From: an uncultured Clostridia bacterium
GTDB lineage: Bacteria; Bacillota_A; Clostridia; Oscillospirales; Oscillospiraceae
Direction: 5' to 3'
DNA length: 5,478 bases
Assembly (NCBI GenBank): GCA_947167435.1
Contig: CAMVIC010000122.1
Coordinates: forward strand, 1-5,478
The notes under the pieces are model-generated. The model was not told the DNA's origin. It did no database searches and saw nothing but the letters and a program-made list of their open reading frames with translations. The stretch's first letter is position 1. Each line of letters begins with the position of its first letter. Position numbers and translations under genes: made by a program. This document shows positions 1-5,450 of the stretch, piece by piece.

Positions 1-142
1 CGATTTCGACCGCCTTGGCCAGGGACTTCGCGTCGATCACGCCGCCGGGGATGCGGATGCGGGAGGCCGTCTCACCGCGCACCTTGGAATAGCGGAATGC
101 GTTTTTCTTGAGCTTGCCGACATTGATATCCAAATGTCCCAT
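1..142 (-). CDS. asrC: Anaerobic sulfite reductase subunit C (AsrC), N-terminal part only
   Basis: AsrC is the siroheme and [4Fe-4S] catalytic subunit that reduces sulfite to sulfide in the cytoplasm. Only the first 47 residues are in the window; the gene runs off the left edge. The visible part carries the family's N-terminal block: a short variable start, then FRYSKVRGE (residues 16-24) and RIRIPGG (28-34), which matches what I recall of Salmonella AsrC (YRLSKVRGE, then VRIPGG). The siroheme-binding and ferredoxin-type cysteine motifs would lie further left and cannot be checked. The ATG at 142 is supported by a GAGAGG-type ribosome site about 6 bases upstream, and it starts 14 bases after the asrB stop, so it is the third asr gene of the operon. 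The identification rests on a short stretch, but the strict asrA-asrB-asrC order makes it secure. Confidence 0.93.
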   Translation of the reverse strand, partial: MGHLDINVGKLKKNAFRYSKVRGETASRIRIPGGVIDAKSLAKAVEI

Positions 143-156
143 AGTGCACCTCTCTT

Positions 157-945
157 TCAATCCAGCAGGACTTTCGCCTCGTTGTACGGGAACACGGGGC
201 CGTCGATGCAAACGTATTTGCCGCCGATGCGGCAGTGGCCGCATTTGCCGAGGCCGCAGCACATCTTCCGCTCGTAGGATACGGTGATATTCTCATCCCG
301 GAAGCCTTTCTTCTGCAGCTCGATAATGGTAAAGCGCATCATGGCGGGAGGACCCACGACCACGGCCCTGGCGTTGGAAGGATCGGCCAGGGGCAGGTCC
401 TGGATGTACTTTGTGACCAGGCCTACGTTGCCGGCATAGCCCTCCTCTGCCCGGTCCACGGTGAGGATCAGATTCAGACGCTCGGCCCAGTTTTTGAGAT
501 CCGTGCGGAAGAGCATGTCGTCCGGAGAGCGGAATCCGACGATCACGTACTTTTTCTTCGCCTGTTCCGAAGTGCTCAAGGCCTCGATGACGCCGCGCAC
601 CGGGGACACACCCGTACCGCCCGCCACCACAACGGTCTCGCCGTTCAGGAAAGAACCCACGTCGAAGCCGTTGCCGTAGGGGCCGCGCATGAGCAGCTTC
701 TGGCCCTGATAGTGCTCAAACACCTCGTTGGTGACCCGGCCCACCCGGCGGATGGTCAGATCCACGAAGTTTTCGCCGATGCCGCTGACCGAGATCGGGG
801 CTTCACCGAACTTCGGGATGGACACCTCGAAAAACTGGCCGGGCTTCACAATGCCGCGAAATTCCATGCGGAAGGTGTATTCCTTCTCCGTATGCCGGAT
901 GACCTCCAGGATCTCGGAGGCAAAGGGGATATAGACATTTTCCAT
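157..945 (-). CDS. asrB: Anaerobic sulfite reductase subunit B (AsrB), FAD/NAD-binding electron transfer subunit
   Basis: This 262-residue protein belongs to the ferredoxin-NADP reductase superfamily, in the branch that includes AsrB and the PyrK/HydG-type electron transfer subunits. It is expected to take electrons from NAD(P)H through FAD and a [2Fe-2S] cluster to the other Asr subunits. Seen in the sequence: a flavin-binding beta-barrel with APISVS at 49-54 and RGPYGNGF at 87-94; a nucleotide-binding lobe with GGTGVSP at 109-115 and VVGPPAMM at 196-203; and a C-terminal cluster motif with Cys230, Cys235, Cys238 and Cys246 (spacing C-x4-C-x2-C-x7-C). The length is normal for the family. The ATG at 945 lies two bases after the asrA stop, and its GGGAGG ribosome site sits inside the end of asrA, so translation of the two is probably coupled. 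No key residue is missing. Confidence 0.95.
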   Translation of the reverse strand: MENVYIPFASEILEVIRHTEKEYTFRMEFRGIVKPGQFFEVSIPKFGEAPISVSGIGENFVDLTIRRVGRVTNEVFEHYQGQKLLMRGPYGNGFDVGSFLNGETVVVAGGTGVSPVRGVIEALSTSEQAKKKYVIVGFRSPDDMLFRTDLKNWAERLNLILTVDRAEEGYAGNVGLVTKYIQDLPLADPSNARAVVVGPPAMMRFTIIELQKKGFRDENITVSYERKMCCGLGKCGHCRIGGKYVCIDGPVFPYNEAKVLLD

Positions 946-947
946 GT

Positions 948-1955
948 TCAGCCCTCCCTCGCAGCGTCATAGACCTTGTTGATGATATTGGAATAGGAGA
1001 TGTACTCGGGGCAGATATCGTCGCAGCGGCCGCAGCCGACGCACATATCATTGCCGAAGCGCTGGCGGTGGTCGTAGATCTTGTGCAGCACCTTGAAGCG
1101 CATCCGCTCGCCGTTCTTGCGCCGGTACTGGCCGCCGCCGGCCACATCCGTGAAGCCGTCCACCATGCAGGAGGCCGCCACGCGCCGGCGCTCGCCGACG
1201 TTGCCGTTGTCGGTGTAGCTGATATCCTGCATGGACCAGCAGGTGCAGGTGGGGCAGACAAAATTGCACCGTCCGCAGTTGATGCAGCGCACAGTATACT
1301 CATCCCACAGGCTGTGGGTACGCACGGCGGCGGGGACCGTTTCCGGGACGCAGACCCGGACCTCGTTTTCCGTCACGTGGCAGGGAGCCGCGTCGATTTC
1401 CCGCGCCGTGGCGGCGGCAAAGAGCGGGGCGCAGCCGGCGTCCGGCACGGTGCAGGCGCAGCCGTCCGGCGCGCTGTCCACCGAGAACAGCCAGCCCTCC
1501 GGGGCGACGTTTGTGCCCATGGATACGCAGAAGCAGTTCGGGAAGGACTCGGAACAGCCGATCAGCGCAAAATGCACCAGCTCCCGTCTGCGGCGGTAGA
1601 AGGGATCCTCCGGGCCGTTGCACAGGTAGATCTGATCCATCCGCTGCAGGGCGTGCATGTCGCAGGCCCGGGCGAAGATCAGAATGGGCCGATCATCGAA
1701 GCTCGCCGCCTGGGTGTTGGCCTCGGTGAAGTAGAACAGCACCTCTGACAGAGGCGTCAGCGCCTCCTTGAAGGCGTAGTCGGATTTGGCGTCCAGCACG
1801 ATTTCGGAGCCGGAGCGGACCGTGTCGTACAGGATCACGTCCGTATCCGTGAACCGGCCCGCGCCCTTTTTGCGTACCGGCGCAAAGATGCGAAAACGCT
1901 TGCCCAGTTCCGCCACCACGCCGTCAAACGCCTCGCGTGTCAGAAAATAACCCAC
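948..1955 (-). CDS. asrA: Anaerobic sulfite reductase subunit A (AsrA), ferredoxin-like subunit
   Basis: AsrA is the iron-sulfur electron-transfer subunit of the anaerobic sulfite reductase. I place the start at the GTG at 1955-1953, giving 335 residues. A GGAGGA ribosome site (1963-1968) lies 7 bases before it, and the resulting N-terminus aligns without gaps to what I recall of Salmonella AsrA over the first 26 residues, up to the shared FAP. An ATG five codons upstream (1970) has no ribosome site. Two ferredoxin-type [4Fe-4S] motifs are intact: Cys224/227/230/234 (CINCGRCNFVCP, followed by TCTC) and Cys305/308/311/315 (CVGCGRCDDICP). Other family blocks are FARACD, NCFCVSMGTN and GERRRVAASCM. 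It follows the ATPase gene by 15 bases and precedes asrB by 2, so it sits inside one operon. The family is not in doubt. Confidence 0.95.
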   Translation of the reverse strand: MGYFLTREAFDGVVAELGKRFRIFAPVRKKGAGRFTDTDVILYDTVRSGSEIVLDAKSDYAFKEALTPLSEVLFYFTEANTQAASFDDRPILIFARACDMHALQRMDQIYLCNGPEDPFYRRRRELVHFALIGCSESFPNCFCVSMGTNVAPEGWLFSVDSAPDGCACTVPDAGCAPLFAAATAREIDAAPCHVTENEVRVCVPETVPAAVRTHSLWDEYTVRCINCGRCNFVCPTCTCWSMQDISYTDNGNVGERRRVAASCMVDGFTDVAGGGQYRRKNGERMRFKVLHKIYDHRQRFGNDMCVGCGRCDDICPEYISYSNIINKVYDAAREG

Positions 1956-1962
1956 GGTATCT

Positions 1963-1968
1963 TCCTCC
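1963..1968 (-). promoter_or_regulatory. Ribosome binding site that fixes the asrA start at GTG 1955
   Basis: On the minus strand this is GGAGGA, 7 bases before the GTG at 1955-1953. It lies in the 15-base gap after the ATPase stop codon (1973-1971). The competing ATG at 1970 overlaps this motif and has only A/T-rich sequence without a purine-rich site upstream. This is the main reason for choosing the GTG. Confidence 0.8.
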
Positions 1969-1970
1969 AT

Positions 1971-2750
1971 TCATGTATTATCATTTGGTTTTGCCAGAAT
2001 ATAAGTGCAGAACGCGTCCGGATCATCGATCCGCTTGAGCCGGACGCCCACCGCGTCGAATATGGTTTTTTCCTGCCGGGCGGCTAGAGCCGGCGCAGCG
2101 TCGAGGACCAGGGTTCCGCCGTGGAGCACGAGGACGCGGTCCGCGATGCTGAAGGCCAGGGGCAGATCGTGGCACGAGAGGACCACACCCTTGCCCGCGC
2201 GTGTCAGAGCGCGCAGGATCTGCGCGAGCTGAATGCTCGCCTCCGCGTCCAGAAAGGCCGTCGGCTCATCCAGGAGCAGGAAATCCGGATCCTGGGCGAT
2301 GACCATGGCGCAGTAGGCACGCTGCAGCTCGCCCCCGGACAGGGTCGGCAGGGTGCGAAAACGAAGCTCTGTCATGCCGGTCTGCTCGAGGGCCTGCCGG
2401 ATTTTTTCCTTGTCCTCCCCGCCCAGCGTCTTGGAAAACCCGAGGCGGGAGAACCGTCCGTGGCTGACCAGGGTCTGCACGGTCATATCCGGCGTGCGCA
2501 GCCGCTGGGGCAGATAGCCCAGGCCTATGGCCCGCTGCGTCCCCGGGAGGGCATGGATGGGCGCGCCGGCCAGCGTGGCCGTCCCCCCGGCCGGGAGCAT
2601 GCCCGACATGGCGCGCAGCAGTGTGGATTTACCGGCCCCGTTCCGGCCGACGATCACGCTGAACTGCCCGGTTTCAAACCCGGCGGAGATTTCCCGCAGG
2701 ACGCTCCCGCCGCCGTAGCCGGCGCACAGCTTCTGCAGCTCCAGTCTCAT
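1971..2750 (-). CDS. ABC transporter ATPase, FecE/FepC/BtuD type (iron-siderophore, heme or cobalamin family)
   Basis: This is the cytoplasmic ATPase that powers the importer formed with the permease and binding protein encoded just upstream. The protein is 259 residues, normal for the FecE/FepC group. All nucleotide-binding motifs are intact: Walker A GRNGAGKST (35-43), Q-loop Gln82 in YLPQR, signature LSGGE (137-141), Walker B FLLLDE (157-162, with catalytic Glu162), D-loop FLD (166-168) and H-loop His194. The reading frame is open further upstream to 3158, but that extension is permease sequence read out of frame. The true ATG at 2750 overlaps the permease stop as ATGA, the usual layout for coupled translation. 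The stop lies 15 bases before asrA, tying the transporter to the sulfite reductase genes. The substrate cannot be read from the ATPase; iron-siderophore, heme and cobalamin importers all use this type. Confidence 0.94.
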   Translation of the reverse strand: MRLELQKLCAGYGGGSVLREISAGFETGQFSVIVGRNGAGKSTLLRAMSGMLPAGGTATLAGAPIHALPGTQRAIGLGYLPQRLRTPDMTVQTLVSHGRFSRLGFSKTLGGEDKEKIRQALEQTGMTELRFRTLPTLSGGELQRAYCAMVIAQDPDFLLLDEPTAFLDAEASIQLAQILRALTRAGKGVVLSCHDLPLAFSIADRVLVLHGGTLVLDAAPALAARQEKTIFDAVGVRLKRIDDPDAFCTYILAKPNDNT

Positions 2751-3754
2751 TCCGCAGCCCTCCTTCTGCGCCTTGCCAGCAGGAAAATGAAGAACGGCGC
2801 GCCCAGGGCGGACAGCAGCAGACCCACCGGCAGCTCGAAGGGATAGAACAGCAGGCGGATCAGACTGTCGCACAGGAGCAGAAAGCCGCCGCCGTAGACG
2901 ATGCTCAGTCCAAGCTGGCTGCGCACGGTACGCGCGCCCATCAGCCGGACACAGTTCGGCACGATCAGGCCCATGGAGCCCAGCAGCCCGCAGATGCTCA
3001 CCGCGGCCGTCGCCAGGACCGAGGCGCAGACCAGGGTCACGGCGCGCATTTTTTTCGGATCGAGGCCCAGGCCAAAACAGGCCTCGTCGCCCAGGGCCAG
3101 CATCCCGATACCCCGGTGCAGGAAGAAGCACAGCGCCAGGGCAGGGATCACCGCGCATACGGAGAAGACGATCTGCCTTGCCGAGATGGCGTGGAAGCCG
3201 CCCAGGCTGAAGGCCACCTTGTCCGGCACGGCCTCGGGGAACGCGGTGACGATCCCGTTGCTCAGGGCCGTCATCATGGTGGAAACGGCGATACCCAAAA
3301 GCAGGATACTGCTTTTGGAGCTGCCGATCCGGCGGGACAGCAGCAGGACGATCCCCACCGCGCCCATGGCGTCGGCAAAGGCAAACAGGCCCCGCGCCAG
3401 AAGTGCGCCGGGCAGCAACAGGCCCGCCAGAAGCGCAAAAAAGCCCGCCCCGGCGTTGATGCCGAGGATGCCGGGGGAGGCCAGGTCATTGTGCAGGGTG
3501 CGCTGCAGCAGCAGGCCCGCCGCGCTCAGCGCTCCCCCGCACAGCAGCACCGCCAGCGTCCGGGGCACGCGCAGCGACCAGAAGATCAGGCTTTCCGGAC
3601 TGCCGCTCCCCGGCCGCAGCATGGCCCCGAAGAGGCGGGCCGGGGTGAGCTCGCCGCCGGGACCGAACAGGGACAGGGCGAGGCCGGCCAGCAGCAGCGC
3701 AGGAGCGATCAGATACAGCTTACGATTCCCGGAGGATACGGTCGATGTAGGCAT
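2747..3754 (-). CDS. FecCD-family ABC transporter permease
   Basis: This is the multi-pass inner-membrane subunit of an iron-siderophore/heme/cobalamin-type importer; such permeases usually work as a homodimer when only one is encoded, as here. From the ATG at 3754 it has 335 residues, typical for the family. Family signatures are clear: a first membrane segment around 13-30; RVPRTLAVLLCGGALSAAG (62-80) followed by LLLQ and the block LASPGILGINAGAG (91-104); CGLLGSMGLIVPN (245-257), with Asn where most members have VPH; and ELPVGLLLSALGAPFF (307-322) before a basic tail RRRRR. The ORF is open up to 3823, but the extension has no family character and overlaps the binding-protein gene in another frame. 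The ATG at 3754 overlaps the binding-protein stop by 35 bases and has only a modest ribosome site (GGGACGA), so coupling is likely. The start is less certain than the identity. Confidence 0.94.
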   Translation of the reverse strand: MPTSTVSSGNRKLYLIAPALLLAGLALSLFGPGGELTPARLFGAMLRPGSGSPESLIFWSLRVPRTLAVLLCGGALSAAGLLLQRTLHNDLASPGILGINAGAGFFALLAGLLLPGALLARGLFAFADAMGAVGIVLLLSRRIGSSKSSILLLGIAVSTMMTALSNGIVTAFPEAVPDKVAFSLGGFHAISARQIVFSVCAVIPALALCFFLHRGIGMLALGDEACFGLGLDPKKMRAVTLVCASVLATAAVSICGLLGSMGLIVPNCVRLMGARTVRSQLGLSIVYGGGFLLLCDSLIRLLFYPFELPVGLLLSALGAPFFIFLLARRRRRAAE

Positions 3755-4590
3755 AGGCTTCGTCCCATCTGGCGTTTGGTTTAAACTGGAACAGCTCCTT
3801 CGGGAGCAGGTAAACCCGACCATTCTGTGCCGCCTGCAGGCCGTTCCAGGCGGGCTGGTCGAGGTAGGCGTTCTGATAGAGCTGCCGCGCCTTCTCCCCG
3901 TCTCCCTGGGTGATGACGAAGATGTAGTCCGGGTCCCACTGGACGACGGCCTCGAGGTTCAGCTCCTTGAGGACCGTATCGTCCTGAGCGACATTCTGCA
4001 GGCCGAAGCTCGAGATGATGTCGCAGGAGAAATAGTCGTTTTTCAGCGCGACGGTCTTTGACGGGGAGATGCGGATGGCCAGAAAGCTGGCCTGCGTCCC
4101 GTCCGATTTTTTTCAGGATCTCATCGATCCGGGCGCGGACGTCCTGCACGTTGGTTTTGTACAGGTCCTCCCTGCCCGTCATGGCGGTCAGCGTCTGCAT
4201 GGCGGAATCGTAGTCATCGAAGCTGTCGATCTCCAGGCTCATGCAGGGAATCTGCATTTCCTCCAGCGTGTTTCTTGCGGTCTTGTGGGCCGGGATGGTC
4301 GCCGAGAGCAGCACCAGCTCCGGCTCCAGGGCCACGATGGCCTCCAGATTCAGCTTTTCCGTGGTGCCGATCACCTTTGTTTCGCCGTCGACGCCCTCCA
4401 GCTCCATGGCGTCCTCGGTGGCGCCGGCGAGCTCGCCGCCCGCCAACAGCCAGAGATCCGCCATGGACCGGTTCGCGGCCACCACGCGCTTCGGCGCCTG
4501 CGCGTCATTCGCCGGCGGCCTGCGCGCGCAGGCGCAGAGACAGCACAGCATACATACGGCCAGCAGTATGGAAAGGGTTCTTTTTATCAT
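3720..4590 (-). pseudogene. Periplasmic binding-protein-like lipoprotein of the FecCD importer, frameshifted
   Basis: This would be the substrate-capture lipoprotein of the importer (FepB/BtuF-like, PF01497-type). The ATG at 4590 has a GGAAGGA-type ribosome site. The protein opens with a lipoprotein signal: basic MIKR, a hydrophobic run, and lipobox LCAC with lipidated Cys21. The first lobe follows, including KLNLEAIVALEPELVLL (79-95) and SFDDYDSAMQTLTAMTGRE. After Lys161 the frame breaks at seven A (minus strand; 4107-4113). The next frame continues the family perfectly: ASFLAIRISPSKT, then LNLEAVVQWDPDYIFV, NGRVYLLP and a C-terminal helix ending at TAA 3722-3720. Removing one A would give 289 residues, the normal size. 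As written, the frame instead runs through an Arg/Pro-rich tail to 3781 (269 residues), losing the second lobe. It could be a true mutation, a phase-variable tract, transcript slippage or a sequencing error. Permease and ATPase look intact. Confidence 0.88.
4107..4113 (-). other. Seven-A homopolymer at the frameshift in the binding-protein gene
   Basis: The minus strand reads CTG then seven A then TCGG. In the frame of the signal peptide this is CTG AAA AAA ATC; the frame of the C-terminal lobe requires CTG AAA AAA TCG, that is six A. Family-like sequence resumes directly after the tract, so the tract itself is the most likely site of the one-base change. Confidence 0.8.
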
Positions 4591-4682
4591 GGTGCACTTC
4601 CTTCCGGGGAATTGGCCGCAGACGTGGCTTTGGGTGAGAACGGTTGAGATCAGACGCCGCGGCGGCGCCATTGCCCGATGCT
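4591..4682. other. Leader region before the binding-protein gene
   Basis: These 92 bases lie between the end of the small broken ORF and the ATG at 4590. I see the ribosome site just before 4590 and a GC-only self-complementary stretch (CGCCGCGGCG, 4655-4664) that could form a short hairpin. There is no T-run after it, so it is not a clear terminator. I found no recognisable riboswitch core; in particular nothing resembling the cobalamin B12 box. Confidence 0.4.
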
Positions 4683-4820
4683 TCAGTCCAGATGCTCTCT
4701 GCGGCGCTTCATCTGCTCGTAGCTCTCCGGATGCATAAAGAGGAACTTGCGGGTGGCGGCTCTTCGTACAGACGGATTTGCAGGAAATCGAGCACAGGAT
4801 CCGTCGGTTCATTTGTTTTT

Positions 4821-4849
4821 ATTATATCTATGACTGATAGGCGAGTCAA
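4821..4849 (-). promoter_or_regulatory. Sigma-70/sigma-A-type promoter candidate for the importer-asr operon
   Basis: On the minus strand TTGACT (4849-4844) is followed after exactly 17 bases by a perfect TATAAT (4826-4821). Transcription would start near 4814, leaving a leader of about 224 bases before the binding-protein ATG at 4590. It is the best consensus promoter I see in the window and it points into the operon. It lies within the first half of the small ORF. Confidence 0.55.
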
Positions 4850-4857
4850 GATATAAT
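4821..4857. repeat. Inverted repeat overlapping the promoter, possible operator
   Basis: ATTATATCT (4821-4829) plus TGAC (4831-4834) is mirrored by GTCA (4845-4848) plus AGATATAAT (4849-4857). That makes 13 paired bases per arm with one unpaired A at 4830 and a 10-base centre. One arm covers the -10 and the other covers the -35 of the candidate promoter, so a dimeric repressor could sit there. The symmetry also creates TATAAT on the plus strand (4852-4857), with only a weak -35. I cannot match it to a named regulator box. Confidence 0.5.
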
Positions 4858-4902
4858 CGAATAAACATCGGTCTCTCTTCTCCATATACTTCATCCTTCC
4901 CG

Positions 4903-4927
4903 CCTCCTTCCTGATATAATTATACCA
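4903..4927 (-). promoter_or_regulatory. Extended -10 promoter and strong ribosome site ahead of the small ORF
   Basis: On the minus strand TGGTATAAT (4927-4919) is an extended -10 element; no good -35 lies 16-18 bases upstream. It is followed by AAGGAGG (4909-4903), 8 bases before the ATG at 4894. The leader would be only about 18 bases. The close packing of promoter, ribosome site and ATG supports a real expressed ORF or leader peptide here. Confidence 0.45.
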
Positions 4928-4958
4928 TATCTCTGCCTTTTTCGCTCGCTTTTCGGAC

Positions 4959-4972
4959 AGTCTGGCCAGACT
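4959..4972. repeat. Perfect 14-bp palindrome upstream of the extended -10
   Basis: AGTCTGGCCAGACT is fully self-complementary. Its centre lies about 40 bases upstream of the -10 at 4919-4924, near -53 from the expected start, a position compatible with an activator site. It does not match a CRP/FNR, Fur or Rex consensus that I know. Confidence 0.5.
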
Positions 4973-4974
4973 TG

Positions 4975-5008
4975 AGTGGAAAGTGTCCAGAAATGGGCAC
5001 TTTCCACT
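4975..5008. repeat. Long hairpin-forming inverted repeat
   Basis: AGTGGAAAGTG (4975-4985) and CACTTTCCACT (4998-5008) pair over 11 bases; two more C-G pairs and one G-T extend the stem to about 14 bases around a 6-base loop. It is followed by TTTT on the plus strand only. On the minus strand, where all genes lie, no T-run follows, so it is not an evident terminator for hcp or the integrase remnant. It may be a mobile-element end or a weak plus-strand terminator. Confidence 0.6.
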
Positions 5009-5052
5009 TTTCGCTTCGAGGGATTACCCATCGTGTCCTTGTTCCCCGGCTA

Positions 5053-5250
5053 TCATGAAGCCGTAATTCCGAGCCCGGAAAGCATCGCGTCAGCCGAGGA
5101 AATCTTGGAGCTGTATTCCAGGTGGGCGTAAATATTCGCCGTAGTCGAAAAGTCGCTGTGGCCGAGCCATTCCTGAATCTGCTTCATGGGAACCCCGCTG
5201 GAGAGCATCAATGAAGCGCAGGAGTGCCGGAGATCATGGAAAGCTTTTTT
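5053..5250 (-). pseudogene. C-terminal remnant of a phage/transposon-type tyrosine recombinase (integrase)
   Basis: About 65 residues of the catalytic domain of a tyrosine recombinase remain, ending at TGA 5055-5053. The visible catalytic residues are the HxxR motif in FHDLRHS (His 5238-5236, Arg 5229-5227), the second histidine in WLGHSD (5160-5158) and the nucleophile tyrosine in NIYAH (5130-5128). The phrase QIQEWLGHSDFSTTANIYAH is typical of integrases of Firmicutes phages and integrative elements. The N-terminal arm, the core-binding domain and the first catalytic arginine are missing: recognisable similarity stops just before FHDLRHS, where the hcp stop codon lies. No start codon with a ribosome site is present. 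It is therefore a non-functional scar of a past insertion or recombination. The fragment could be transcribed by read-through from hcp, since I see no terminator between them. Confidence 0.9.
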
Positions 5251-5450
5251 ATCCGAGGATGCTTTTCAGGTCTTCTTCCGGAGTGCTGATCGGGGAAATG
5301 CTGTAGTTTTCAACAAGGTAGTTCAGCACATTCGGAGAGATAAAGGCCGGGAGCGAGGGACCGAGCCGGATATTCTTGATGCCGAGATACAGAAGCGTCA
5401 GCAGGATACACACTGCCTTTTGTTCGTACCAGGAAAGGATCATGGAAAGC
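5232..5450. repeat. 13-bp direct repeat linking the hcp coding region and the integrase junction
   Basis: GATCATGGAAAGC occurs exactly at 5232-5244 and again at 5438-5450, 206 bases apart. The first copy encodes AFHDL of the integrase remnant, right at its truncated end. The second lies inside hcp at LSMIL in another frame. The hcp tail lies between the copies. It could mark the recombination that joined the two genes, or be chance. Confidence 0.45.

Larger units (their letters stand above)
4683..4894 (-). pseudogene. Small ORF of unknown function (about 70 codons), apparently frameshifted
   Basis: I do not recognise this protein. An ATG at 4894 has a very strong ribosome site (AAGGAGG, 4903-4909, 8 bases upstream) and an extended -10 promoter element just before it. 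The frame reads MKYMEKRDRCLFDYILTRLS and onward to DPVLDFLQIRLYEE, then loses its protein-like character and stops at 4709. Another frame then reads ATRKFLFMHPESYEQMKRRR and EHLD, ending at TGA 4685-4683. One lost base near 4750-4760 would explain the switch; restoring it gives 70 residues, charged and probably soluble. The first half uses codons rare in the neighbouring genes (TTA, CTA, three ATA, AGA), and a sigma-70-like promoter lies inside it. It may be a decayed small gene, a short leader ORF that really ends at 4709, or chance reading over a control region. Confidence 0.4.

Noticed and set aside
235..972. Plus-strand open frame of 245 codons opposite asrB
   Set aside because: It mirrors asrB with His/Asp/Gly-rich translation typical of antisense frames, and asrB has all its cofactor motifs.
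2751..3158. N-terminal extension of the ATPase reading frame
   Set aside because: It is Gly/Arg/Pro-rich out-of-frame permease DNA; the ATG at 2750 gives a normal-length ATPase and overlaps the permease stop as ATGA.
2901..4061. Long plus-strand open frame of 386 codons opposite the permease and binding-protein genes
   Set aside because: It is Arg/Ser/Pro-rich and low in complexity, has no family motif or good ribosome site, and lies antisense to clearly coding genes; GC-rich DNA readily gives such frames.
4107..4113. Programmed -1 ribosomal frameshift
   Set aside because: The needed shift is +1 (or -2), not the -1 typical of A-rich slippery heptamers, and binding proteins of this family are not known to use it; slippage or mutation fits better.
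4591..4812. Upstream extension of the binding-protein frame to 4812
   Set aside because: The sequence has no signal peptide at that start, while MIKR at 4590 begins a textbook lipoprotein signal with its own ribosome site.
4591..4814. Riboswitch (cobalamin or other) in the leader of the importer operon
   Set aside because: I looked for the conserved B12 box and similar cores and found none; only a short GC hairpin is visible.
4975..5008. Rho-independent terminator for hcp or the integrase remnant
   Set aside because: The stem is strong, but the T-run follows on the plus strand only, while the genes are on the minus strand.
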